Below are positions 33,881-43,397 of a DNA stretch of 64,000 nucleotides, piece by piece. The position numbers and the translations under genes were made by a program. This DNA comes from Roseofilum acuticapitatum BLCC-M154. Its GTDB lineage: Bacteria; Cyanobacteriota; Cyanobacteriia; Cyanobacteriales; Desertifilaceae. Location: NCBI RefSeq assembly GCF_030068475.1, contig NZ_JAQOSP010000052.1, positions 1 to 64,000 of the forward strand. The letters run 5' to 3'. The stretch's first letter is position 1, and each line of letters begins with the position of its first letter. The notes beneath the pieces are model-generated. The model saw only the letters and a program-made list of their open reading frames with translations, was not told where the DNA came from and searched no databases.

Positions 33881-35092
33881 TTATCGTAAACATTGCCAAG
33901 TTTGAGAGGCGATCGCCCAATCTTCTTCTGTATGAATCACATAAACGCGCACCGCAGAATCTGCTGTAGCAATATCAGTATCCATCCCAGAAGCCGCATT
34001 TTTCTCTGGGTCTAAGTGTAAACCCAAAAACTCAAAGCCTTCACAGGCTCTTTGGCGCACTGCTACTGAATTTTCGCCTACTCCAGCCGTAAACACCAGC
34101 ACATCTAAACCGCCTAAACTGGCTAACATTTCACCCATGGCACTTCGGAGACGATGGATATAGAGATCGAAGGCCAATTTTGCCCGTTCATTTTTTTCAT
34201 TCACTGCTTGTAGAATGGTTCTCAGATCCGCAGACAGTCCGGAAACCCCCTTAAAGCCTGATTCCTTATTCAGCATCCGGTCGAGACTATCCACATCAAA
34301 GCCATGGGAGCGCATCAAATAGAAGATAATCGCTGGATCGATCGAACCGCTCCGGGTTCCCATCATCAGGCCCTCTAGAGGCGTAAATCCCATGGTGGTA
34401 TTGATGCTAATGCCATCTTTAACCGCCGCTAAGGAACAGCCATTACCCAAATGACAGGTAATCATCTTCAGGGACTCTAAAGGTTTTCCCATTAACTCGG
34501 CAGTGCGTAGGGCACAATAGCGGTGACTGGTTCCATGGAACCCATAACGCCTGACCCCTTGGTTAAACCATTCGTAGGGAATGGGATAGATGGCTGCTTC
34601 TAGGGGCATCTGGCTATGAAAAGCGGTGTCAAATACTGCTACTTGGGGGACATCCGGTAAGACCGTTTCAACCGCTTGTATTCCCTGCAAATTGGCTGGA
34701 TTGTGGGAGGGTGCAAGGGGGATTAATTTCTCGATGGTGGTCTTGACTTCTGGGGTAATGGGAGTGGCTTCGGAGTATTGAGTTCCCCCATGTACCACCC
34801 GATGGCCGACCGCGTTAATCTCGGAGAGACTACTTAGAACTTGGGTATCTCCGCTTACTAGGGTTTGCAGGAGTTGAGCGATCGCCGCTTCTTTGGCATC
34901 ACTGGCTAGGTGCATTTCCTCCTTGATACCCTTGGCTTTGACTTTCATCACCCCATAGTCGTTGGATACTGTCCAGTCGATGGTGGCTTCCCAGAGGGGA
35001 TGGGGGGGATGGGCTGGGAGACTATCGCCAGTAATGTCGTATAAACAGCTTTTTTGGGAACTTGAACCCGCGTTTAAGACTAGGATTTTCAT
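33881..35092 (-). CDS. ackA: Acetate kinase
   Basis: 403 aa from MKILVLNAGSSSQKS. Motifs: NAGSSSQK (ATP loop), VFDTAFHSQMP, GFHGTSHRY, HLGNGCSLAAV and GVGENSVAVRQRA. Its ATG shares the A of the pta stop (TGATG), so translation is coupled. With Pta it converts acetyl-P to acetate and ATP; paired with the divergent phosphoketolase it gives an ATP-yielding route from sugar phosphates. Confidence 0.95.
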   Translation of the reverse strand: MKILVLNAGSSSQKSCLYDITGDSLPAHPPHPLWEATIDWTVSNDYGVMKVKAKGIKEEMHLASDAKEAAIAQLLQTLVSGDTQVLSSLSEINAVGHRVVHGGTQYSEATPITPEVKTTIEKLIPLAPSHNPANLQGIQAVETVLPDVPQVAVFDTAFHSQMPLEAAIYPIPYEWFNQGVRRYGFHGTSHRYCALRTAELMGKPLESLKMITCHLGNGCSLAAVKDGISINTTMGFTPLEGLMMGTRSGSIDPAIIFYLMRSHGFDVDSLDRMLNKESGFKGVSGLSADLRTILQAVNEKNERAKLAFDLYIHRLRSAMGEMLASLGGLDVLVFTAGVGENSVAVRQRACEGFEFLGLHLDPEKNAASGMDTDIATADSAVRVYVIHTEEDWAIASQTWQCLR

Positions 35093-37209
35093 CAGCTTGG
35101 GTGATTCAGGGGACAAATGGTTTGGGTTTGGATAGCGGTAATGGTGACCGTATTGATGATATCGGTAACGGTACAGCCGCGACTGAGGTCATTAACGGGT
35201 TTCCGCAAGCCTTGCAGAACGGGGCCAATGGCGATCGCCCCGGTTTCCCGTTGGACGGCTTTATAGGTGTTGTTGCCCGTATTTAAATCGGGGAAGACTA
35301 ATACGGTTGCTTGTCCCGCGACTTCCGAATCGGGCATTTTCTGAGCGCCCACTTCTGGATCGACGGCCGCATCATATTGAATGGGGCCTTCTATTTTCAA
35401 ATCGGGGCGTTTTTCTTGGGCTAAATGGGTGGCTTTTCGCACTTTTTCCACTTCTTCCCCTTTACCCGATTCTCCCGAAGAATAGGAGAGGAGGGCAACT
35501 CTGGGTTCAATGCCAAATCGTTTGGCCGTATCGGCAGAAGAGAGGGCGATTTCTGCTAATTGTTCGGCGGTGGGATTGGGATTAACGGCACAATCTCCAT
35601 AGACTAATACCCGGTCTTCTAAACACATTAAGAAGACGGAGGAGACGATGGAACAATCGGGTTGAGTTTTGATGATTTGTAGGGCGGGGCGGATGGTATG
35701 TTGGGTGGTGTGGACGGCTCCAGAAACCATGCCATCGGCATCTCCACTGTAAACCATGAGTGTGCCAAAGTAGGACACATCCATGGTTAGGTCTTTGGCC
35801 ATATCGAGGCTGAGGTTTTTATGCTTGCGGCATTCATAGAGGGTTTCGGCGTAGCGATCGAAGTTTTCACTAATGGCCGGGTTGATAATTTGGACTTGGT
35901 TTAAATCCAGGCGAATATTATGTTTTTTCAGGGTTTGTTCAATGCTGGAAAGACTGCCTAAGAGGGTGATTTCGACTAATTCTTGGGATAAGAGGGATGC
36001 TGTAGCATTGAGGATGCGGGGATCGTTACCTTCGGGAAGGACAATATGGCGTTTTTGGGCTTTGGCTTGTTGAACCAAGTTGTAGGTAAACATTTTCGGG
36101 GTCATTCCCTTGGTTTTTACCCCTTGAATGCGTGCTTCTAGTTGTTGTAAGTTGACGTAGTTATCGAAGGTTTCAATGCCTAGATTAATTTTTTTGCGAT
36201 CGCCGCAGGTGAGGGGAACATGCAAGTCATGAATGGCGGAAGCGGTGGTATAGGTGTCGGTTTCTACGGACAAAATTGGCGGGGGATCGGGCAATCCGTC
36301 CAGAAGTTTGGCGATCGCTCGGTGGGGTTTGATGCCACAGGAGAGGACTAAACCGGCTAAATTGGGGTAATTGATGGACTGATCTGCCTGCACAATCCCC
36401 ATAATTACATCGGCGCGATCGCCCGGAGTCACCGCTAAATTGCCCTCTTTCAAGCGCTCGATCGCATGTTGCACTTGCATCGCTGCTACCACATAATTGG
36501 TGGCTAAAGTATTCAGCCGTTTGTGTCCATATAAGACTTGGGCATTGAGTTGTTCGACTACATCTCGCATTCGGGGACTACTGAGGCGATGATCGTAGGG
36601 AATCACCGAAACTAAGCTCTCCGGCAGATCCAAAGCTTCGACTAACCTTGCTTTGAGGCTATCCACTCGATCGGGTTGGGCTAAATTGAGAACGACCCCT
36701 ACTACATCACACTCTTTTTCTCGATACACATCTAGGGGCAATTGTACGGAATTAATCGCTTCTTCTGGAGTGCGATCGCTCGCTTTGCCCACAATTAACA
36801 CCGGACAGCCTAAATTTTTGACAATTTCCACATTCAGATCGAACTCAAAAGCCGCCTCTTGACCCTTAAAATCCGACCCTTCACAGACTACAAAATCAAC
36901 TTTTTTCTCTAATTCTTTATAGCGCTCAATAATCCGATCGAGCAGATCGTCTAAATGGTGGTGACTGAGTAGATCGGTCGCTTCTTGGAGATATAACCCA
37001 AAGGAATCCTCTGGGGACTGCTTGAGATGAAAATGAGTCAGAATGAGGTTGATATCATCATCAATATCCCCAAATTCAGGCTTGCGAATGATCGGGCGAA
37101 AAAAGCCAATATTACTGGTTTTTCGGGATAGACACTCGATCGCGCCCAGAGAAATCAGTGCTTTTCCACTGGCAACTTCTGTGGTGCTAATATATAAAGA
37201 ATTGGCCAT
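35092..37209 (-). CDS. pta: Phosphate acetyltransferase, long type
   Basis: 705 aa. N-terminal P-loop-like CobB/BioD-type domain (about 1-220; ASGKALISLGAIECL lacks a full Walker A), a DRTGG domain (about 220-350, GDRADVIMGIVQAD), then the catalytic PTA_PTB domain (KAQKRHIVLPEGNDPRIL...GMVSGAVHTTQHTIRPALQIIKT, ...VLVFPDLNTGNNTYKAVQRE). Converts acetyl-P and CoA to acetyl-CoA. Operon pta-ackA; divergent from phosphoketolase. Confidence 0.94.
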   Translation of the reverse strand: MANSLYISTTEVASGKALISLGAIECLSRKTSNIGFFRPIIRKPEFGDIDDDINLILTHFHLKQSPEDSFGLYLQEATDLLSHHHLDDLLDRIIERYKELEKKVDFVVCEGSDFKGQEAAFEFDLNVEIVKNLGCPVLIVGKASDRTPEEAINSVQLPLDVYREKECDVVGVVLNLAQPDRVDSLKARLVEALDLPESLVSVIPYDHRLSSPRMRDVVEQLNAQVLYGHKRLNTLATNYVVAAMQVQHAIERLKEGNLAVTPGDRADVIMGIVQADQSINYPNLAGLVLSCGIKPHRAIAKLLDGLPDPPPILSVETDTYTTASAIHDLHVPLTCGDRKKINLGIETFDNYVNLQQLEARIQGVKTKGMTPKMFTYNLVQQAKAQKRHIVLPEGNDPRILNATASLLSQELVEITLLGSLSSIEQTLKKHNIRLDLNQVQIINPAISENFDRYAETLYECRKHKNLSLDMAKDLTMDVSYFGTLMVYSGDADGMVSGAVHTTQHTIRPALQIIKTQPDCSIVSSVFLMCLEDRVLVYGDCAVNPNPTAEQLAEIALSSADTAKRFGIEPRVALLSYSSGESGKGEEVEKVRKATHLAQEKRPDLKIEGPIQYDAAVDPEVGAQKMPDSEVAGQATVLVFPDLNTGNNTYKAVQRETGAIAIGPVLQGLRKPVNDLSRGCTVTDIINTVTITAIQTQTICPLNHPS

Positions 37210-37710
37210 GATTGGTGAACCTTAAGCATTGACAAACATTGAAGCTGAGTTTAGGTTAGATTGACAGAACTCTTCCCGTCCCGATCGCCTCCAGCACCCT
37301 AACTCGCCCAGTAGACCCTAAACGACTGTTCTGGCGATCGCCTGTTGTCTCTGACACCCGTAGGCGCTTTTTCCCCCTTAATTAGCATTCCTCTTTTCCA
37401 TCCCTAAGAAAATATAAAATTTTGCTCAATCATGGATGTTCAGAATTGACCCGATGATTACTCACACCTCTATTCAACTCTAGCAAACTTTTCGCCGATT
37501 TAATATTAATATGATATTAAATTCCTTTTAAGATGTTCATTCAGCCCATCAATCAAAAGAAAAGGTTAAGAAATATGCCTTTTGTTATTTTGACAATCCT
37601 ACCCTTGAGAGAGTTTAATAGGCCAGGAGTAAAGGGCGATCGCCTCTCACTCAACCCAGAAAAGTAAAATCAATCAATCGCTTTGCAGTTTTTGTATCTA
37701 GGGAGTCAAT
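37210..37710. promoter_or_regulatory. Divergent pta / phosphoketolase control region
   Basis: 501 bp without a gene. Contains the inverted repeat TTTAATAT-TAATATG-ATATTAAA (37499-37521), HIP1 sites and AT-rich stretches. TTTTGACAATCC near 37590 is a possible -35 element for phosphoketolase. A TGTATC and GGGAGT element precede its ATG. No known riboswitch recognised. Confidence 0.5.
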
Positions 37711-40119
37711 ATGGTCACCGTACCCGAAAAACTCAATATCAATGAAACGCCCCTATCTCCCGATGAACTCGACAAAATCCATGCCTACTGGCGAGCCTGT
37801 AACTATCTAGCCGTCGGCATGATTTATCTCAGGGATAACCCCTTACTCAAAGAATCCCTGAGATCCGAACAGATCAAATATCGGCTTCTGGGTCACTGGG
37901 GAGCCTCTCCAGCCCTGAGTTTCAGCTATATTCACCTCAATCGGCTGATCAACAAATACGACCTCAACGCCATTTACCTAGCCGGGCCCGGCCATGGCGC
38001 TCCTGGAGTCCTCGGCCCCGTTTACCTCGAAGGAACCTACTCCGAAGTCTATCCCGACAAAAGCGAAGACGAAGAAGGGATGCAAAAATTCTTCAAGCAA
38101 TTCTCCTTCCCCGGTCATATCGGTAGCCACTGCACCCCAGAAACCCCCGGCTCCATCCATGAAGGGGGAGAACTCGGTTATAGTGTCTCCCACGCCTATG
38201 GAACCGTTTACGATAACCCCGATCTGATCGCTGCGGTGGTCGTTGGCGATGGAGAAGCCGAAACCGGCCCCCTAGCCACTGCTTGGCACTCCAACAAATT
38301 CCTTAACCCCATTCGGGATGGGGCCGTACTGCCCATTCTCAACCTAAATGGCTACAAAATTGCCAACCCGACACTCCTCTCCCGTATCAGTGCAGAGGAA
38401 CTTGAGAGCCTATTTATCGGCTATGGCTATACCCCCTATGTGGTAGAAGGGGATGACCCGGCCATCATGCACCAAAAGATGGCGGGAACGATGGAAGCTT
38501 GCATTAATCAAATTCGGGCCATCCAACAAGAAGCACGCAGCACCGGAGAAGCCAAACGCCCGCGCTGGCCAATGATTATTCTGCGGACTCCCAAGGGCTG
38601 GACAGGGCCAAAAACCGTCGATGGTCACAAAGTGGAAGGCTTTTGGCGAGCGCACCAAGTGCCCATGGGGGGAATGCACAGCAACCCCGACCATGTGCGC
38701 TTGTTGGAAGAGTGGATGAAGAGCTATAAGCCGGAAGAACTCTTTGATCAGAAGGGTACACTCATACCCGAATTAAAAGCACTGGCTCCCAAAGGTAATC
38801 GCCGCATGAGCGCTAACCCCAACGCCAATGGCGGTATTCTCCGCAAAGACCTGAAAATGCCCGACTTCCGCAACTTCGCCGTCGAAATTCCCAAACCCGG
38901 CACGGTGGAAGTCGAAAACACCAAATATTTAGGTTACCTCCTGCGGGAAATCATGCGCGAAAACCCCACCAGTTTCCGTCTCTTTGGCCCCGACGAAACG
39001 GCCTCTAACCGCCTCCATCCGGTCTATGAAGTGAGCAAAAAAGCCTGGATGGCCGACTTTCTTCCTGAAGACCTCGATGGTAGCGAACTCTCCCCCGACG
39101 GTCGAGTCATGGAAATCCTCAGCGAACATACCTTGCAAGGGTGGCTCGAAGGCTATCTTTTAACCGGTCGTCATGGCCTATTCCATACCTACGAAGCCTT
39201 CGCCCATGTGGTAGACTCCATGTTTAACCAACATGCCAAATGGTTAGATATCTGTAAAAATGAAGTCTCTTGGCGGGCCCCTGTCTCCTCCCTCAACATC
39301 CTGCTGTCGTCCCTGGTTTGGCGACAAGACCACAATGGCTTTAGTCACCAAGACCCCGGCTATGTAGACCTGGTAACCAACAAAAGTCCGGATGTCGTCC
39401 GGGTTTACTTCCCCCCTGATGCCAACTGCTTACTGTCGGTTTCTGACCACTGTTTACGCAGCACCGACTATGTAAATGTGATCGTTTCAGACAAACAAAT
39501 GCACCTGCAATATCTGAATATGCAGGATGCGATTAAACATTGCACGAAAGGGATTGGAATTTGGGAATGGGCCAGTAATGATGACTGTGGCAAAGACCCG
39601 GATATGCCGGATGTGATTATGGCTTGCTGTGGCGATATTCCGACGATGGAATCCTTGGCAGCAACGGCGATTTTGCGCGATGAATTCCCCGATCTCAAAG
39701 TCCGGTTTGTTAATGTGGTGGATTTGTTTAAACTGATGTCAGAGGGAGAACATCCCCATGGTTTGAGCGATCGCGATTTTAATAGTCTGTTCACGGTCGA
39801 TAAACCCATCATCTTCAACTTCCATGGTTATCCTTGGTTAATCCATAAACTCGTTTATCGTCGCGCTAATCAAGAGCGGATTCATGTGCGCGGCTATAAG
39901 GAAAAAGGCAACATCAATACTCCCCTAGAATTAGCGATTAACAACCAAGTCGATCGCTTTAACTTGGTGATTGATGTGATTGACCGCGTGCCTAAACTCG
40001 GCTCTGCTGCTGCCTATGTCAAGGAACGGATGAAAAATGCCATTATCGAAAACCTGCAATATGCCCGCGAACAAGGCATAGATAAGGAAGAGATTGTTAA
40101 CTGGAAATGGCCCTATTAA
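37711..40119 (+). CDS. xfp: Xylulose-5-phosphate/fructose-6-phosphate phosphoketolase
   Basis: 802 aa, normal for the family. [54 protein letters not shown] and [17 protein letters not shown] bind TPP; LGPDE-like [32 protein letters not shown] and [10 protein letters not shown] are second-half motifs. Splits Xu5P (or F6P) with phosphate into acetyl-P plus GAP (or E4P). Next to pta-ackA the acetyl-P can become acetyl-CoA or acetate, a carbon-saving bypass of pyruvate decarboxylation. Confidence 0.96.
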   Translation: MVTVPEKLNINETPLSPDELDKIHAYWRACNYLAVGMIYLRDNPLLKESLRSEQIKYRLLGHWGASPALSFSYIHLNRLINKYDLNAIYLAGPGHGAPGVLGPVYLEGTYSEVYPDKSEDEEGMQKFFKQFSFPGHIGSHCTPETPGSIHEGGELGYSVSHAYGTVYDNPDLIAAVVVGDGEAETGPLATAWHSNKFLNPIRDGAVLPILNLNGYKIANPTLLSRISAEELESLFIGYGYTPYVVEGDDPAIMHQKMAGTMEACINQIRAIQQEARSTGEAKRPRWPMIILRTPKGWTGPKTVDGHKVEGFWRAHQVPMGGMHSNPDHVRLLEEWMKSYKPEELFDQKGTLIPELKALAPKGNRRMSANPNANGGILRKDLKMPDFRNFAVEIPKPGTVEVENTKYLGYLLREIMRENPTSFRLFGPDETASNRLHPVYEVSKKAWMADFLPEDLDGSELSPDGRVMEILSEHTLQGWLEGYLLTGRHGLFHTYEAFAHVVDSMFNQHAKWLDICKNEVSWRAPVSSLNILLSSLVWRQDHNGFSHQDPGYVDLVTNKSPDVVRVYFPPDANCLLSVSDHCLRSTDYVNVIVSDKQMHLQYLNMQDAIKHCTKGIGIWEWASNDDCGKDPDMPDVIMACCGDIPTMESLAATAILRDEFPDLKVRFVNVVDLFKLMSEGEHPHGLSDRDFNSLFTVDKPIIFNFHGYPWLIHKLVYRRANQERIHVRGYKEKGNINTPLELAINNQVDRFNLVIDVIDRVPKLGSAAAYVKERMKNAIIENLQYAREQGIDKEEIVNWKWPY

Positions 40120-40140
40120 TTGCCTAACTCAGTAGGGGTG

Positions 40141-40288
40141 ATATCAAGTTCGCTTATTCATGTCCGCGAAGCGGAAATACTCTAATTAAAAATCCAGGGA
40201 GCAAGATGCTCCCACTCCAGTCATATCAAAGAATTCGAGGAGTTCGGGCCTCTTGCCCGCTTCTTAACAACTGAAGCGGACTTGATAT
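40141..40288. repeat. MITE-like element copy 3, 148 bp
   Basis: 15-bp terminal inverted repeats ATATCAAGTTCGCTT and AAGCGGACTTGATAT with one mismatch. Carries GTCCGCGAAGCGGA and GGGAGCAAGATGCTCCC hairpins and the GAGGAGT..GGGC block. Directly followed by another copy. Confidence 0.85.
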
Positions 40289-40289
40289 G

Positions 40290-40455
40290 ATATCAAGGTC
40301 GCTTATTCATGTCCGCGAAGCGGAAATACCCTCATTAAAAATCCAGGGAGCAAGATGCTCCCACTCCAGTCAGATCAAAGAATTCGAGGAGTGCAGGCAT
40401 CTTGCCCGCTTCTTAACAAATTTTCATGTCCGCTTGCGGAAACCGGACTTGATAT
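40290..40455. repeat. MITE-like element copy 4, 166 bp
   Basis: Starts ATATCAAGGTCGCTT and ends CCGGACTTGATAT; the interior is nearly identical to copy 3 but has an extra CATGTCCGCTTGCGGA insert near the right end. Together with copy 3 it forms a direct tandem pair that fills most of the 432-bp gap before the adenylate cyclase gene. Confidence 0.85.
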
Positions 40456-40551
40456 GAGCCGTCTGAAATTCTCCTCTAGGGAGTGATGGAAGTCAGAGCG
40501 GGTCTTCTCAAGGGATGGGTATGATATGGTCAGTCCCTAGGGCAATCCATT

Positions 40552-43314
40552 ATGTCCACTAAACAACCTCTTCCTCTTCCCTTCAAAGACCGTTCTACCT
40601 TATCTTTGCGATTTCTATTGGTAGTTCCCTTCGTCCTGGAATTGGCTTTAGTGGTGGGATTAATTGGTTATTTGTCCTTTCGCAATGGTCAAAAATCGGT
40701 CAATCAACTCGCGACTCGTCTGAGTGGGGAAGTTACCCATCGCATTCAAGAACATCTGAAGCGCTTTGCCGATACGCCCCATTTATTCTTGAAGATGAAT
40801 GAAGCGGCGATCGCCTCCCAACGCTTTGATCCCGACAACTTCGATCAAGTCATACCCTACTTTTGGCAACAAGTGCAAATTCATCCCTGGGTGCGATCGC
40901 TCTATTACGGCAACACCCAAGGCGACTTTATCATGGTCAACCGCGATCCCACTCCCCGCGTTTATCGTCGCGATCTCAATAGCGCCCCAAACCGTAATAT
41001 CTATCACTTAGATGCACAAGGCAATCCCACCAATCAACTCATCCGCAGTGCCGAATACGATCCCCGTACCCGGCCCTGGTATCAAGCCGCAGTCCAAGCC
41101 AAAACAGCCACTTGGTCACCTATTTACCTCTTTTCTGCTTCTGAAGATTTGGGCATTACCCCGGTTTTACCCCTCTATGATGACCAAGGAACCCTCAAAG
41201 GAGTTTTGGGTGTAGATTATACGCTCACCCAAATTAGTCACTTTTTAGCCAGTTTAGAGATTAGCGACACCGGTGAAGCCTTTATTATGGAGCGATCGGG
41301 TAAACTGGTAGCCAGTTCTACGCCTGAATTACCCTTTATTGAGACTCCAGACGGTCGTCAACGGATTAAAGCCTCTGAAAGTCAAAATCCCTTAATTGTG
41401 CAAGCAGCCCAGCAAATTGCCGCCTTAGCCTCCCTAGAAGAACATCAAGAGCTGATGATGAAATGGGAAGGAGAGCGCTATTTTCTAGAGATGACCACCG
41501 TCAGCCATAATCTGCAACCCTCAGAAGAGTCCTTAAAAGGACTCGATTGGGTGGTGGTGGTGATTATTCCTGAAGCCGATTTTATGGCTCAAATTAATGC
41601 CAATACTCGCAGCACGATCGCCCTTTGTGCGGTTGCTTTAATCGGTGCATTAGGATTGGGTTTAGTCATCTGTCGTTCCATTTGTCGCCCCATTTTCCAA
41701 CTGAGTCAAGGCGTAAAGGCGATCGCCAAGGGAGAAACAGTGCCCAAAATCTACGGAGGACGGATTGAGGAATTAGACCAACTTGCCCAAGGTTTTAATC
41801 AGATGGTTCATCAACTCAACATCTCCTTCCAAGCTTGGGAAGAAATGAACCAAAACTTAGAGCTTCAAGTCCAAGAGCGCACCAAGGCTTTAGAACAAGC
41901 TCAGGAGCATTTTCAAACCGCGTTTCGCTTAAGTCCTCATCCCCTCTTTATTAGTGCGATCGCCGATGGCTGTTTACTCGAAGTCAATGATAGCTTTTGT
42001 GAAATCCTCGGCTATTCCCTAGAAAACCTGCTTCACCATCGAGAAACCGAACGCCAATTTTGGGTCAATCCTCAAGAGCATCAGCGCTTAGTCCAAGTCA
42101 TAGAAACCCAGGGAACCCTACACCATCAGCAAGTCGAACTGAAAACCGCATCTGGGGAAATTAAAACCCTTTTATTATCGGGGGCAAAAATCCAATGGGA
42201 TGGACATCCTTGTGTTCTCTATGCTGCCTATGATATCAGCGATCGCCATAGAGCCATCTTAGCCTTGCGGGAACAACAGCAATATTTAAGGCTCATTTTA
42301 GATAATATTCCCCAACAAGTTTTTTGGAAAGATACCGATTGCGTCTTTTTAGGCTGCAATCGCAACTGGTCAGAAGCCGCCGGATTAGAAAGCCCAGAAA
42401 CTGTAATTGGCAAAACCGACTATGACTTATTACCCGTTCATCTGGCCGACGAATTTCGCGCCAAAGACCGGGAAATTATGGCCAGTGATACCCCGCAACA
42501 CCACATGATCGCCAAAAAAGTCAAACCGGGACAAGATGGCGAACCCATTTGGCTCGATATTAGTAAAATTCCCATCCATGATGCCAACGATCGAGTCATT
42601 GGCTTATTAGGCGTAATTGAAGATATTACCTTACGCAAAAACGCCGAAGATTCTCTGCGTTTAGAGCAAGCCAAATCCGAACAATTACTCTTGAATATTT
42701 TCCCCCAGACGATCGCCGACCAACTCAAACAGAATGACTTCAGCCATCAGCAAGTAGGAGTCCTTATTGCTGAACATTACCCATCTGTAACTATCTTATT
42801 TGCCGATTTAGTCGGATTTACCCCCCTATCGAGCAATCTACGGGCCCATGAATTAGTTGAACTCCTCAATCGCATCTTTTCCCAATTTGACCATCTTTGC
42901 GAAAAATATCAATTAGAGAAAATAAAAACCATTGGCGATGCTTATATGGTCGCTGGAGGACTCCCCGTAGAGCGTCCAGATCATGCCCAGGCGATCGCCG
43001 ATATGGCTCTGGAAATGCAAAGCCTTATCCGTCAGTTTGAAACCCCCTTTCATCAACCCTTCCAAATTCGGATTGGCATTAATACCGGCCCCGTTGTTGC
43101 TGGAGTCATCGGCACAAGGAAATTCATTTACGATCTCTGGGGAGATGCCGTAAATGTGGCTTCCCGGATGGAGTCCCAAGGAGAACCCGGACAAATTCAG
43201 GTGACCCATCAAACTTATGAATTGTTAAGAAATAACTATCATTTTCACGAACGAGGTAAAATAGAAGTTAAGGGCAAAGGAGAAATGTTTACTTATTGGC
43301 TGTTAGGCCAATAA
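40552..43314 (+). CDS. Membrane-bound class III adenylate cyclase with dCache, HAMP and PAS domains
   Basis: 920 aa. TM1 about 22-44; dCache sensor about 45-345 (RPWYQAAVQAKTATWSPIYL); TM2 about 350-375; HAMP; coiled coil; PAS about 455-575; PAS about 580-705; cyclase homology domain about 735-915. Metal Asp D752 (LFADLVGF) and D796 (TIGDAYMV) are present. Adenine-selecting K790 (EKIKTIG) and D861 (YDLWG), and NVASRM transition-state residues, point to ATP as substrate. Produces cAMP in response to a periplasmic ligand. First gene of a four-gene signalling run. Confidence 0.93.
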   Translation: MSTKQPLPLPFKDRSTLSLRFLLVVPFVLELALVVGLIGYLSFRNGQKSVNQLATRLSGEVTHRIQEHLKRFADTPHLFLKMNEAAIASQRFDPDNFDQVIPYFWQQVQIHPWVRSLYYGNTQGDFIMVNRDPTPRVYRRDLNSAPNRNIYHLDAQGNPTNQLIRSAEYDPRTRPWYQAAVQAKTATWSPIYLFSASEDLGITPVLPLYDDQGTLKGVLGVDYTLTQISHFLASLEISDTGEAFIMERSGKLVASSTPELPFIETPDGRQRIKASESQNPLIVQAAQQIAALASLEEHQELMMKWEGERYFLEMTTVSHNLQPSEESLKGLDWVVVVIIPEADFMAQINANTRSTIALCAVALIGALGLGLVICRSICRPIFQLSQGVKAIAKGETVPKIYGGRIEELDQLAQGFNQMVHQLNISFQAWEEMNQNLELQVQERTKALEQAQEHFQTAFRLSPHPLFISAIADGCLLEVNDSFCEILGYSLENLLHHRETERQFWVNPQEHQRLVQVIETQGTLHHQQVELKTASGEIKTLLLSGAKIQWDGHPCVLYAAYDISDRHRAILALREQQQYLRLILDNIPQQVFWKDTDCVFLGCNRNWSEAAGLESPETVIGKTDYDLLPVHLADEFRAKDREIMASDTPQHHMIAKKVKPGQDGEPIWLDISKIPIHDANDRVIGLLGVIEDITLRKNAEDSLRLEQAKSEQLLLNIFPQTIADQLKQNDFSHQQVGVLIAEHYPSVTILFADLVGFTPLSSNLRAHELVELLNRIFSQFDHLCEKYQLEKIKTIGDAYMVAGGLPVERPDHAQAIADMALEMQSLIRQFETPFHQPFQIRIGINTGPVVAGVIGTRKFIYDLWGDAVNVASRMESQGEPGQIQVTHQTYELLRNNYHFHERGKIEVKGKGEMFTYWLLGQ

Positions 43315-43397
43315 ACTCAGATCCCCATACTTTTTTTTGAACCGTTGTTAAAATCTCTCTTTAATTTTTTCCGTTTATTAGTTTTTTATAAACCTTT

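Noticed and set aside
37994-38227. Frames overlapping the phosphoketolase gene
   Set aside because: All six-frame shadows of a conserved 802-aa enzyme.
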